From Maricaulaceae bacterium EIL42A08 (GTDB taxonomy: Bacteria; Pseudomonadota; Alphaproteobacteria; Caulobacterales; Maricaulaceae): DNA of 64,000 bases. Below the pieces are notes generated by a model. That model saw nothing but the letters and a program-made list of their open reading frames with translations, was not told the DNA's origin and made no database searches. Made by a program: the position numbers and the translations under genes. The number at the start of each line of letters is the position of its first letter. Positions within the stretch are counted from its first letter, which is position 1. Location of the stretch: the NCBI GenBank assembly GCA_024178355.1, contig JAMZNZ010000002.1, positions 787,501 through 851,500 of the forward strand, read 5' to 3'. Below, piece after piece: positions 56,382 to 64,000 of the stretch.

Positions 56382-57668
56382 TCAAACGTCGCGCGCAAGC
56401 CGAAGGCCGGTCATCTGCCATTGCGCATCGGGCGGAAAGAAATTGCGATAGGTGGCCCGCAAATGATCCGGCGGGCTCAGGGCCGATCCACCTCGTAGCA
56501 CATATTGGCCACACATGAATTTACCATTGTATTCGCCAATCGCGCCTTCAACGGGTTTGAAACCGGGATAGGCTGTATAGGCCGACCGCGTCCATTCCCA
56601 CACCTCGCCAAACAGGCCTAGAAGCGGCCCTTCATCGTCCGGAGCCATTGGATGCAGCCGCCTGTCTGGATTGGCCCAGCGCCCGCGAGCGGGGTCGTAG
56701 GCACGGGCGGCCAGTTCCCATTCACGCTCATCCGGAAGTCGCGCGCCCGCCCAGTCTGCGAAGGCCGAGGCCTCGTAGTAATCCAGGTGACAAACCGGAG
56801 CGTCTGGATCGAGGGGCTCCAGCCCGTGCAGCGTATACTCCATCCAGCCGCCATCGGTCTTGCGCCAGTAGAAGGGTGCAGCGCGCCCCTCCTCGCAGAT
56901 CACGCCCCAGCCCTCAGCCAGCCAGTAGCGCGGCTCGCGATAGCCGCCAGCCTCGATAAAGGCGAGGAATTCAGCATTTGTCACAGGCCGGGTGGCCAGC
57001 TCAAACGGATCAATCCACGCCTTGTGGACCGGCCCCTCATTATCAAAGGCAAACGACGAACTAGCGTGGCCAAAGACGTCCAACCCGCCCTTAAACCGCA
57101 CCCAGTCTGGAGCCGGCGCAGATGCAAGGATCGGCGACGTTTCGTGCCGACCCGCAGGATACGCCGCTTCAGGAAAGGAGGCCCGGCTCAGCACGTGTTT
57201 GATATCGGTCAGGAACAGCTCCTGATGCTGCTCCTCGTGGGCAAAGCCGGTCTTTAAGACCGTGCCGACCTTGCGAAGGGTGTCCGCGTCAGCCGCATCG
57301 AGAAATTCAGCAACGGCAGCGGTGACATAACACCGGTATGCCAGCACCTCATCCAGCGACGGTCGGGTCAGGAAGCCGCGCTCAGGTCGCGGATGCCGGT
57401 CACCGACAGCCTCATAATAGGAATTGAACAGAAAGCTGAAGCGGTCATCAAAGACCGCATATCCCACTTTGTGGGGCTGTAGCAGGAAGGTTTCCCAAAA
57501 CCACGTGACGTGGGCGAGGTGCCACTTACCGGGGCTGACATCGTCCATGGTTTGAACACAGAGGTCTTCTGCCGACAATCCCGCGGCCAAGGCTTCACTG
57601 CGTTCGCGAACCGCCAGAAACCGCGCCTTTAGGGCAGCCGCGTCGCCGGCCATTACATCCTTGGGCAT
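56382..57668 (-). CDS. egtB: Ergothioneine biosynthesis protein EgtB
   Basis: This 428-residue protein matches EgtB, the non-haem iron enzyme that joins trimethylhistidine (hercynine) to a thiol and forms the sulfoxide. The N-terminal DinB-like domain has WHLAH (49-53) and the iron-site HEEQHQE (H144, H148, E150). The C-terminal formylglycine-generating-enzyme-like domain reads NEGPVHKAWIDPFELATRPVTNAEF, ARLPDEREWELAAR, GEVWEWTRSAY and RGGSALSPPDHLR. The partner EgtD gene is not in this window. A divergent DUF2336 gene lies upstream. Confidence 0.93.
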   Translation of the reverse strand: MPKDVMAGDAAALKARFLAVRERSEALAAGLSAEDLCVQTMDDVSPGKWHLAHVTWFWETFLLQPHKVGYAVFDDRFSFLFNSYYEAVGDRHPRPERGFLTRPSLDEVLAYRCYVTAAVAEFLDAADADTLRKVGTVLKTGFAHEEQHQELFLTDIKHVLSRASFPEAAYPAGRHETSPILASAPAPDWVRFKGGLDVFGHASSSFAFDNEGPVHKAWIDPFELATRPVTNAEFLAFIEAGGYREPRYWLAEGWGVICEEGRAAPFYWRKTDGGWMEYTLHGLEPLDPDAPVCHLDYYEASAFADWAGARLPDEREWELAARAYDPARGRWANPDRRLHPMAPDDEGPLLGLFGEVWEWTRSAYTAYPGFKPVEGAIGEYNGKFMCGQYVLRGGSALSPPDHLRATYRNFFPPDAQWQMTGLRLARDV

Positions 57669-57779
57669 CAGACCTTTCCCCTGCTTCGCCGCGTTAACGC
57701 TAATGATTTAATAACGGTATTGCGGGCATTTTGTAACATCATTTGACCAAAGTGGGTCCAGAAGGTGGGGAAATCACCC

Positions 57780-58835
57780 ATGGCCGGAGAAAAAGGCAGC
57801 CGCGTCTCGATCGAGACCAGCGACCCAATCCGTGCAGGTCGCAAGGCGCTGGACATTGCACAGCTGTGCTCTCTGCGCCCCCTGCCCGATCCTGTAATCG
57901 CCGAGTTTGATGCACCGCTGGTGGCATTGTTACAAGTCGCCGAGGCGTCAATCCGTGCTCGCGTGGCACTGCGGCTTGCCGGGTGCTCCTGGGCCCCGCG
58001 TGAAGCGGTTCGCATGCTGGCCTTTGAACCGCTCGACATCTCAAAACCGATCATTGCGCGCTCGCCCCTTCTGACTGAGGCCGACCTGCTAAAGCTGACC
58101 CGTGAAAATGAAGAGCATCGCCTGCTGATTGCCCGGCGCCCCCGGGTGTCAGAGGCTGTAAGCATCGCTGTAGCCCGTTATCGCGAAACCCGTTGCCTGT
58201 TGGCGCTAGCGCAAAACGAGGGCGCGGAGCTTTCCGACTACAGCGCTGAGGATTTTGCCGACGCTGCACGAGCCGATGGGGCGCTGCAGGCTGCCCTCGC
58301 CGGTCGCTCAGACATGAGCCAGTCCATGGCCGAGGTGATTTTCGCCGTTGCTGGGGAAACGGTAAAACAAAGCCTGACCGAGCGATTCCCGGACCTGGCC
58401 GCCACACTTATCGATCAGGCGGTCGATGAAGCCACAGACAAACCCGAGGCGCTTGCCAGCGCCGCAGCGAAGCTGGCGCAGGTGGCAGCTGAGAACGACT
58501 TCCTGACAAAAGCCGATGTACTGGAATCAGCCCTGCACCGAAGGCTGGAGATTACCGATCAGGCAGTTTCGACCCTCACCGGAATCCCTGTCGAGGACTG
58601 GCAACTCGCCCTCTCACGGTCACCGTTGCGGGTGTGCCTGCTGGCCAGCCGCGCCATGGCGATGAGCTGCAAGGAAGCTACGCGCTTCTACTTTGCCCTG
58701 TCTGATTGCGGCCGATGCCACCGCATGGACCCGGATGCATTCGAGCGCGCCGGCACCGAAATTTATGACAAGTTTGCGCGTGACGATGCGCGTCATGCCT
58801 TGCATCGCCTCGGTGCAAGCGGTTCTATCAGCTAA
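57780..58835 (+). CDS. DUF2336 protein (first copy)
   Basis: This 351-residue protein is made of helices in repeated pairs and resembles DUF2336, a family largely limited to alphaproteobacteria. Segments such as ARVALRLAGCSWAPREAVRMLAFEPLDISKPIIARSPLLTEADLLKL match the HEAT-like repeats of the family. Function unknown. The ATG at 57780 is preferred to a GTG 5 codons upstream. It starts a plus-strand run with NAD kinase, a response regulator and an Hpt protein; another DUF2336 gene lies at the end of that cluster. Confidence 0.82.
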   Translation: MAGEKGSRVSIETSDPIRAGRKALDIAQLCSLRPLPDPVIAEFDAPLVALLQVAEASIRARVALRLAGCSWAPREAVRMLAFEPLDISKPIIARSPLLTEADLLKLTRENEEHRLLIARRPRVSEAVSIAVARYRETRCLLALAQNEGAELSDYSAEDFADAARADGALQAALAGRSDMSQSMAEVIFAVAGETVKQSLTERFPDLAATLIDQAVDEATDKPEALASAAAKLAQVAAENDFLTKADVLESALHRRLEITDQAVSTLTGIPVEDWQLALSRSPLRVCLLASRAMAMSCKEATRFYFALSDCGRCHRMDPDAFERAGTEIYDKFARDDARHALHRLGASGSIS

Positions 58836-58870
58836 GCGTTTTTCATTCTGCAGGGCTGATACCGGATTTC

Positions 58871-59632
58871 ATGGATATTGCTTATTTCGTCGCCGATCGC
58901 GCCGATGCGCAAGCTGCCAAGGCGCAACTGGTGGAGCGCTATGGCGAAGTCCCAGTTGATGCCTGTGAAGTGCTGGTGGCGTTGGGGGGTGACGGTGTCA
59001 TGCTGGATGCCATGCATGCCGTCATGGACCAGGACATCCCCGTCTATGGCATGAATTTCGGCTCGGTCGGCTTCTTGATGAACGAGCCTTGTGAGGATGA
59101 TCTACCCGCCCGCCTGCGCCGGGCTGAGCGCGCCACCATCCACCCCTTACGCGCAACCGGAACGCTTGCAACCGGTCGAACCTTTGAATCGCTGGCTATC
59201 AATGAGGTCTCCCTGCTGCGCGAGACGCGCCAGACGGCAAAAATCCGTATCTCCATCGACGATACCGTGAGGCTCGACACGCTGGCGGCTGACGGCGTGA
59301 TTGTCGCAACGCCTGCAGGGTCAACCGCCTATAACTTCTCTGCCCACGGCCCGATTCTGCCGCTTGATGCCCAGCTTCTGGCCCTAACGCCCATCAGCGC
59401 GTTCAGGCCACGGCGCTGGCGCGGCGCACTGTTGCGCCACTCCAGCAAGGTTCAGTTTGAAGTTCTTGAGCCGCAAAAACGGCCAGTCTCCGTTGTGGCC
59501 GACAACAAGGAATTTCGTGATGCCGTAAAGGTCACGGTGTGCGAAGCGACCGATAAACGCCTGACGATGCTGTTCGATGAAGGCCGGGCGCTTGATGAGC
59601 GGATCTTGACCGAACAATTCCACACCGACTGA
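58871..59632 (+). CDS. nadK: NAD kinase
   Basis: This 253-residue enzyme phosphorylates NAD to NADP using ATP or polyphosphate. It has the GGDG motif (39-42), GSVGFLMNE, the INEVSL segment and ATPAGSTAYNFSAHGPILP, in which the usual TPTGSTAY reads TPAGSTAY as in many alphaproteobacteria. The size fits the short alphaproteobacterial form. It follows the DUF2336 gene by 35 bases, possibly in one operon. Confidence 0.95.
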   Translation: MDIAYFVADRADAQAAKAQLVERYGEVPVDACEVLVALGGDGVMLDAMHAVMDQDIPVYGMNFGSVGFLMNEPCEDDLPARLRRAERATIHPLRATGTLATGRTFESLAINEVSLLRETRQTAKIRISIDDTVRLDTLAADGVIVATPAGSTAYNFSAHGPILPLDAQLLALTPISAFRPRRWRGALLRHSSKVQFEVLEPQKRPVSVVADNKEFRDAVKVTVCEATDKRLTMLFDEGRALDERILTEQFHTD

Positions 59633-59702
59633 GTGCTTAGGCGGACATTAAGCAAATTCGCGTAACTTGATTTGCGAGTTTGGAAATCAGGTTCTCGGTG
59701 TC

Positions 59703-60215
59703 ATGTCCGCTGCGACGCAAACAGAACAGGCGATGAGCAATCTGCGAGCCCTGCTTGTGGACGACAATGCCGCCATGCGTGGCATTGTGCGAACCGTCAT
59801 GAGTGCCTTCGGCATGACCAACGTCTTCGAAGCTGCGAGTGCTCAACAGGCGCTGGAGACGCTTCGAACCCAGCCGGTCGACCTGATGGTTCTGGACTGG
59901 AAGATGCAGCCTGTTGACGGGCTGGCACTGGTCAAGAAGATGCGCGCGTCACAGGATGACCGTCTGCGCTTTCTGCCAGTGATCATGCTGACGGCGTATG
60001 CCGAGCCATCGAAAATACGCGAAGCGCGTGATGCTGGCGTGACCGAATTCATGGTCAAACCCTTTTCCAGCGAAGCGCTCTACAAGCGCATCGCAAATAT
60101 CGTGAACCGCCCGCGCCCCTTTGTGCGCACCAAAGCCTTTTTCGGCCCGGACCGTCGTCGCTTCAAAAGCGAGTATGACGGTGAAGAACGCCGCGAAGAA
60201 GCCCCTATTGCCTAA
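59703..60215 (+). CDS. CheY-like response regulator with arginine-rich tail
   Basis: This 170-residue protein is a single receiver domain: LLVDDNAAMRG with the acidic pair, the phospho-acceptor in LMVLDWKMQPVDG, the MLTAYAE threonine and the lysine of FMVKPFSSEAL. After the receiver comes a tail FVRTKAFFGPDRRR and a charged end. Such Arg-rich tails occur in Cle-type regulators that bind c-di-GMP in Caulobacter; relation here is inference. The start could also be the ATG at 59733; neither has a strong ribosome site. It lies 21 bases before the Hpt gene. Confidence 0.9.
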   Translation: MSAATQTEQAMSNLRALLVDDNAAMRGIVRTVMSAFGMTNVFEAASAQQALETLRTQPVDLMVLDWKMQPVDGLALVKKMRASQDDRLRFLPVIMLTAYAEPSKIREARDAGVTEFMVKPFSSEALYKRIANIVNRPRPFVRTKAFFGPDRRRFKSEYDGEERREEAPIA

Positions 60216-60236
60216 GAAACTGGTTGGAGCCCCAGC

Positions 60237-60731
60237 ATGTCCAAGCGCGAAGATCCTATCGAAATCATCAATCCACCGAACATGCTCAAGGTGAAGGTTG
60301 GCGGCAAGCTGCCGTCGGCTGACCAGGCCATGATCGAGCGCGCCAACCGCGCGGTGGATAACCTCAAGTGTGAGTTTGCAGACTGGCTGGGTGAGGAAGT
60401 CACCAAGCTTGAGGCCCAGATGGTTGAAGTGCGCAAGGAAGGCCTTGGCGGTGCCAATGGCGAAATGCTGTTCACGACCGCCCATGACCTTCGCGGCCTG
60501 GGCAGCACCTACGAGTTTCCGATCATCACCCGCATGGCGGGATCCCTGTCAAAGCTGATCGACACCCAGGAAAAGCGTGAAAACGCGCCCCTGCCCCTGA
60601 TCGAGGCCCATGTGGGTGCGATCCGCGCAGCGGTGGTCCAGAATGTGCGCACTGAACAGGATCCGATCGGCAAGGCTCTGGCCGAAGAACTGGAAAAGCA
60701 GGTTGTAAGCCTGGTGGGCGACGCGGCCTAA
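60237..60731 (+). CDS. Hpt-domain protein
   Basis: This 164-residue protein is a histidine phosphotransfer protein. The phospho-histidine lies in TTAHDLRGLGSTYEFP (H83), which fits the HxLKG-type motif, within a helical bundle. It would take phosphate from a hybrid kinase and pass it to a receiver; the response regulator coded 21 bases upstream is the natural partner. GGAG lies 10 bases before the ATG. A terminator overlapping the next gene closes the unit. Confidence 0.88.
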   Translation: MSKREDPIEIINPPNMLKVKVGGKLPSADQAMIERANRAVDNLKCEFADWLGEEVTKLEAQMVEVRKEGLGGANGEMLFTTAHDLRGLGSTYEFPIITRMAGSLSKLIDTQEKRENAPLPLIEAHVGAIRAAVVQNVRTEQDPIGKALAEELEKQVVSLVGDAA

Positions 60732-60758
60732 GGCCTCTCACCGTATCTAAAAAGCGCT

Positions 60759-61919
60759 TTAAACGGCGGCCGCAACACGGTCGCCGTTTTTGCTGATGGC
60801 GGCCTGATCGGCATCCATGCGATCAAGCACATATTCCAGCTCGGCAATGGGTGCGTCCTGGAACTGGGTGAAGATGCGCTCAGCCAGCGTCTTGCGGAAT
60901 TTGGCGACATCTTCAGCCCCACCGGTGCCAACCTCCAGCGAGTGCCACGCACCAATCGCGGCCCTCACAGCCGGCAGGATCCGCTCTGGCATTCCGGCCT
61001 GTTTGAAGGCTGCGGTGAGACCCAGAGGGCCCGCGTCATGGATCAATAGCCAGGCCTTGGCGTGGTCGATGCTCGCTAGTTCGGCAACGCAATGCTCAAA
61101 CAGGGTCATGTGACCGCGGAACAGAGTCCGCAGCAAGAAGGACGGCGTCAGGCGGCCGTTCATCTGCATCTGCTGCACGAAACGGCGTGGATCGGGTGCA
61201 AGGCCGCCCTGGTCTACCAGATCAATCGTTGCGCGCTCACGGGACGCCTCAGCCAGCTCCACAGCCAGCTGTGGCGGCAATGCATGGCGCGTGATCAGGC
61301 GATCGATCATTGTGTCAGAGATGTGCGAGATCAGCTTTTCTGTGAACTCAGGCGGCAGTGCCGTTCGATCAACAAATCGCTCCAGCACAGACGGATCATC
61401 GCTGAACCGCCCCACAGCCTTGTTGAAGGTCGGCAGCGTGAAGTCTGCACCATCATTGGCCGCAGCCGTGCCTACCGCTTCGGGTGCGCCAACGGCGACG
61501 ATCTCATCCACGACAAAGGCGGAGACACTCTCACGGCTCGCCACAGCGACCTGGCGGGCAGCATCGCTGTTGCGCACAATCTCGATCAGGTCAGCATCTT
61601 CAAGAACCGGGGAGCCGGAAATTAGCGGAATCGCGATGGACTCCACGTCCGCAGCCAGCTTCACCGCCACGTCATGGGGCAGATGCGTGCTGCGCTGGAG
61701 CGTAACCGCCAGAGCGCGCCGGACCAGGTCTGCTGCATCCTGAGCCAGGAAGCGCAGAATCTGATCGCCCATTTCGCGTTCAGCTTCGGTCAAACCGTCA
61801 TGATCAATGCGCGCGCAAACCTTGCGGGCGGCGAGAGCACGGACCTCAGGGTCGCTCTGGTTGACCAGGCGCTCAATATCGTCACGGCTCAGTCGAGCTC
61901 TCAGGGTCTGAACACTCAT
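60759..61919 (-). CDS. DUF2336 protein (second copy)
   Basis: This 386-residue protein is a second DUF2336 member, again all helical with repeated pairs (DPEVRALAARKVCARIDHDGLTEAEREMGDQILRFLAQD, PLISGSPVLEDADLIEIVRNSDAARQVAVASRESVSA). It faces the Hpt gene from the other strand, and its last codons overlap the terminator of that gene. Its presence next to the two-component genes, together with the first DUF2336 copy, suggests a common function not yet named. Confidence 0.85.
   Translation of the reverse strand: MSVQTLRARLSRDDIERLVNQSDPEVRALAARKVCARIDHDGLTEAEREMGDQILRFLAQDAADLVRRALAVTLQRSTHLPHDVAVKLAADVESIAIPLISGSPVLEDADLIEIVRNSDAARQVAVASRESVSAFVVDEIVAVGAPEAVGTAAANDGADFTLPTFNKAVGRFSDDPSVLERFVDRTALPPEFTEKLISHISDTMIDRLITRHALPPQLAVELAEASRERATIDLVDQGGLAPDPRRFVQQMQMNGRLTPSFLLRTLFRGHMTLFEHCVAELASIDHAKAWLLIHDAGPLGLTAAFKQAGMPERILPAVRAAIGAWHSLEVGTGGAEDVAKFRKTLAERIFTQFQDAPIAELEYVLDRMDADQAAISKNGDRVAAAV
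60761..60790 (+). terminator. Intrinsic terminator after the Hpt gene
   Basis: AACGGCGGCC (60762-60771) pairs with GGTCGCCGTT (60779-60788) around a short loop and is followed by TTT on the plus strand. It lies inside the last codons of the opposing DUF2336 gene, so the coding end doubles as a terminator. Confidence 0.65.
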
Positions 61920-62003
61920 CGCACTTGTCCCAGTGTTTTCATAACGCGCCTAAAGTGCGCTCAATCTGTTAACGCGAAATTGCAAAATGTCTTTAATCCA
62001 CAA

Positions 62004-62822
62004 TTAACTCTGATCCCGGCGCTTGGCCGGTGCGGGCGCATCCAGCGATGCCAGCAGCTCCACAAGAGCCGGCGACAGGACACCGCCACCGCTTTGGAAG
62101 GCGGTAAAACTGCCTGGCATATAGCCCCGCTCTGACACCACAGCCTGTGCTGGCGCAACGCTCGAGGCGTCGGATGCATACTGAACACGGTCGGGTGCTT
62201 CGACGCTCCGGCTTTCCCCGCTCAGTCGCTCCAGAAGCGCCTTGGCCGTAACGGGCCGCCCTTCATCGTAGAAGATCGGCCGGTTGGCGGCAGCAGCCTG
62301 CGGGAAGGCTTGGTCGGCGCGTGCCAGCGGGCTTTGCTCGGCCAGGGTGATCAGATCACCTGCACCACGTGCGCCCAAAAAGTGCGCCGCGTAGAGCTCG
62401 CCCGAACTTGGCTGGCGCCCGATCTGTCGACGCAGCAGCGCGGCATTGTCGGCGGCCAGCTCGCCAGCCATCACACTCGCCGTTTCAGCATCAAAGCGCA
62501 TATCGAGCACACGTTGGTGTTCAGCAGGGTCGGCGATCGTGAAGCGGCCATTGGTATCGCGCTCGATCATCCCGGCTTCAGCGCCAAGACCGTGCTTTTC
62601 ACCATGGCGATGGACCATGGCAAGCCAGGTTTGCTCGATAAACTGGAACATGCCCGCAGCGCTGGAGGTTTGCGCCTTGGCCTGGGGGTCGAAATTGCTT
62701 TCCCGGGCCGCCGTGCGAACCAGAAAGTCAAAATCAGCACCGGTGCTCTGGGCCGCCTGCCCGATGACTTGGCGCGGCGAGAAACTGCGCATATCAGCCG
62801 TTTCAGGGATCGGGGCAGCCAT
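62004..62822 (-). CDS. Lytic transglycosylase (SLT domain)
   Basis: This 272-residue protein has an SLT-type transglycosylase domain near its N-terminus: FLVRTAARESNFDPQAKAQTSSAAGMFQFIEQTWL with catalytic Glu41, and later ELYAAHFLGARGAGDLI. It would cleave peptidoglycan glycan strands. No signal peptide is visible at either start, so export may use a special route, as with flagellar or secretion-associated transglycosylases. The ATG at 62822 is chosen; a GTG 4 codons earlier is possible. The C-terminal 90 residues are low-complexity with unknown role. Confidence 0.88.
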   Translation of the reverse strand: MAAPIPETADMRSFSPRQVIGQAAQSTGADFDFLVRTAARESNFDPQAKAQTSSAAGMFQFIEQTWLAMVHRHGEKHGLGAEAGMIERDTNGRFTIADPAEHQRVLDMRFDAETASVMAGELAADNAALLRRQIGRQPSSGELYAAHFLGARGAGDLITLAEQSPLARADQAFPQAAAANRPIFYDEGRPVTAKALLERLSGESRSVEAPDRVQYASDASSVAPAQAVVSERGYMPGSFTAFQSGGGVLSPALVELLASLDAPAPAKRRDQS

Positions 62823-62891
62823 AGTCTGTAGCACTCCAGCGTGACGAATCGTTACGTCTTCGAGTGTCGGCCATGCCGCGATAATCTTTGG

Positions 62892-64000
62892 TTAATGATC
62901 CCTTCGTGCCCGTAAACCTGCTCGGTGCGGGGTAAAGGGCTGGGCGGTGTCTGGCAGTGGTCTGTCAGTCACTGCAGCAAGGCAAGCTGCGGCAATGACC
63001 GGTGCCAGAAGCACCCCGTTGCGATACCCGCCACCGGCCATGATCAACCCAGGCTCCAGCTCGCCCAGCAAAGGCATCAGGTCTTTGGAGGCCGGACGCA
63101 AACCTGACCAATGTTCGACCGGTGCCATATCCCCAAGGCCGGGGAGCGTGCGCCGTGCCAGCGCAAGAAGACGTTGCTGTGCGTCCTCAGTCGTCTCCGT
63201 ATCGTAGACGTCAGGCTCTACGGTCGCACCAGCGATCACCCGATGGCCGGGCTTGGAGCAAAGATAAATGGAAAAGCCGCGCACCACATGGCGCGGCCCC
63301 TGCCCCGGTTCGACTTCAAAACCCAGCATCTGACCTTTGACGGGCCGCGCAGTCACCGGATCCGGCAATTCAGCCAGCCCCTGCGCGCCGGTCGCAAGCA
63401 CGACCCGGTCTGCTTCCAGCGCGCGCCCATCATGAAGCTCAACACCCGTTACCGCCCCACCACGCCTGCGCAATGCTTTCACGCCGCTGCGCATCTCCAT
63501 CCGGCAGCCGGCCGCAAAAGCGGCCGACGTCAGCGCCTGGGCCAGCGCGCGATTATCCAGCTGACCATCACCGGGAAAGACCAGCGCCCCGTCAGCGGAG
63601 GCGAGGCCAGGCTCAAGCGATCGGAGGGCGGCACCATCAATCTGCTCGACGGTGATACCTAGCGCTTGGGCCTGCGCCAAGACGCGGTCCGCACGTGCAA
63701 GCTCAGCCTCGCCATTAAGCGGCGTGACTGCCCCGTCCTGATTATAGCCAAGTGGCCCGGCACTATATCCTTGAAGCGCATGAATCCAGTCGCCCCAATG
63801 GTCGAGGCTCGCCTGAAGCAGGTCAGAAAACGCTCGCGCCAGATCGTGATGGAGGTCCAGCTCAACGCTGGCTTCAAACCCGGCTGCCAGCATTCCGCCG
63901 GACGCCCAGAGCGCTCCGCGTCCCAACTCGCCCCGATCAACAAGGGTGACCGCGTGACCGGCCCGCGCTAGCTGCCAGGCGCAAGACAGGCCAGCTGCCC
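62892..64000 (-). CDS. ThiO-like FAD-dependent amino-acid oxidase (5' end beyond window)
   Basis: The frame stays open to the window edge. The first visible residues (AGLSCAWQLARAGHAVTLVD) are the end of an FAD-binding Rossmann motif, so about ten residues are missing. The rest matches D-amino-acid oxidase/glycine oxidase enzymes: LWASGGMLAAGFE, DGQLDNRALAQAL, VVLATGAQGLAELP, PVKGQMLGFEVEPGQGPRHVVRG, EHWSGLRPASKDLMPLLGE and MAGGGYRNGVLLAPV. ThiO makes the glycine imine used for thiazole synthesis; whether thiamine genes adjoin cannot be seen. An internal TTG near 63926 is not a credible start. Confidence 0.9.
   Translation of the reverse strand, partial: AAGLSCAWQLARAGHAVTLVDRGELGRGALWASGGMLAAGFEASVELDLHHDLARAFSDLLQASLDHWGDWIHALQGYSAGPLGYNQDGAVTPLNGEAELARADRVLAQAQALGITVEQIDGAALRSLEPGLASADGALVFPGDGQLDNRALAQALTSAAFAAGCRMEMRSGVKALRRRGGAVTGVELHDGRALEADRVVLATGAQGLAELPDPVTARPVKGQMLGFEVEPGQGPRHVVRGFSIYLCSKPGHRVIAGATVEPDVYDTETTEDAQQRLLALARRTLPGLGDMAPVEHWSGLRPASKDLMPLLGELEPGLIMAGGGYRNGVLLAPVIAAACLAAVTDRPLPDTAQPFTPHRAGLRARRDH

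Overview
The window reads as a chromosome segment of a GC-rich alphaproteobacterium. The gene content points towards the Caulobacterales/Maricaulales/Hyphomonadaceae side of the class: a large TonB-dependent receptor, DUF2336 proteins beside a single-domain response regulator and an Hpt protein, alphaproteobacterial-type MetG and NAD kinase, and tRNA genes with encoded CCA. The exact genus is inference. No phage, insertion sequence or CRISPR array is visible.

Positions 1-25080 hold the translation/transcription superlocus, all on the minus strand. In transcription order it runs tufB, a TonB receptor, tRNA-Trp, secE, nusG, rplK, rplA, rplJ, rplL, rpoB, rpoC, then (new promoter) rpsL, rpsG, fusA, tufA, then (new promoter after the tufA terminator) rpsJ, rplC, rplD, rplW, rplB, rpsS and the first codons of rplV. 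The two tuf genes, with their terminators, form a near-identical 1,250-bp direct repeat about 20.4 kb apart. Sigma70-type promoters with 17-bp spacers are readable for rpsJ, rpsL and tufB.

Positions 25080-44100 are a mixed metabolic region. It holds a DUF7010 membrane protein, an HI0933-family flavoprotein, tRNA-Gly, an asparaginase fused to a bulb-lectin-like tail, a secreted DUF305/beta-propeller protein, tRNA-Tyr, an rRNA/tRNA 2'-O-methyltransferase, a DUF2807 gene broken by an amber codon, an AidB-like acyl-CoA dehydrogenase, a 26-codon gene with a perfect Shine-Dalgarno, a membrane protein/GNAT pair, a DUF819 permease, an M20 peptidase/RidA pair, a small helical protein, metG, a frameshifted ATP-grasp gene and tRNA-Thr. 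Three genes here carry single-base-type disruptions (two in-frame TAGs, one frameshift). They may be pseudogenes or sequence errors.

Positions 44100-45940 are an AT-richer patch downstream of tRNA-Thr with repeats and two zinc-ribbon genes, one of the DUF4145 type. Positions 45940-54590 encode two export systems back to back: an RND pump with its adaptor, and a MacB/DevA-like ABC exporter with its HlyD adaptor. Neither has a TolC-type channel nearby.

Positions 54660-64000 contain an outer-membrane protein, a class II aldolase-family protein, EgtB, a possible signalling cluster (DUF2336, NAD kinase, response regulator, Hpt, second DUF2336), a lytic transglycosylase and a 5'-truncated ThiO-like amino-acid oxidase that runs off the window end.
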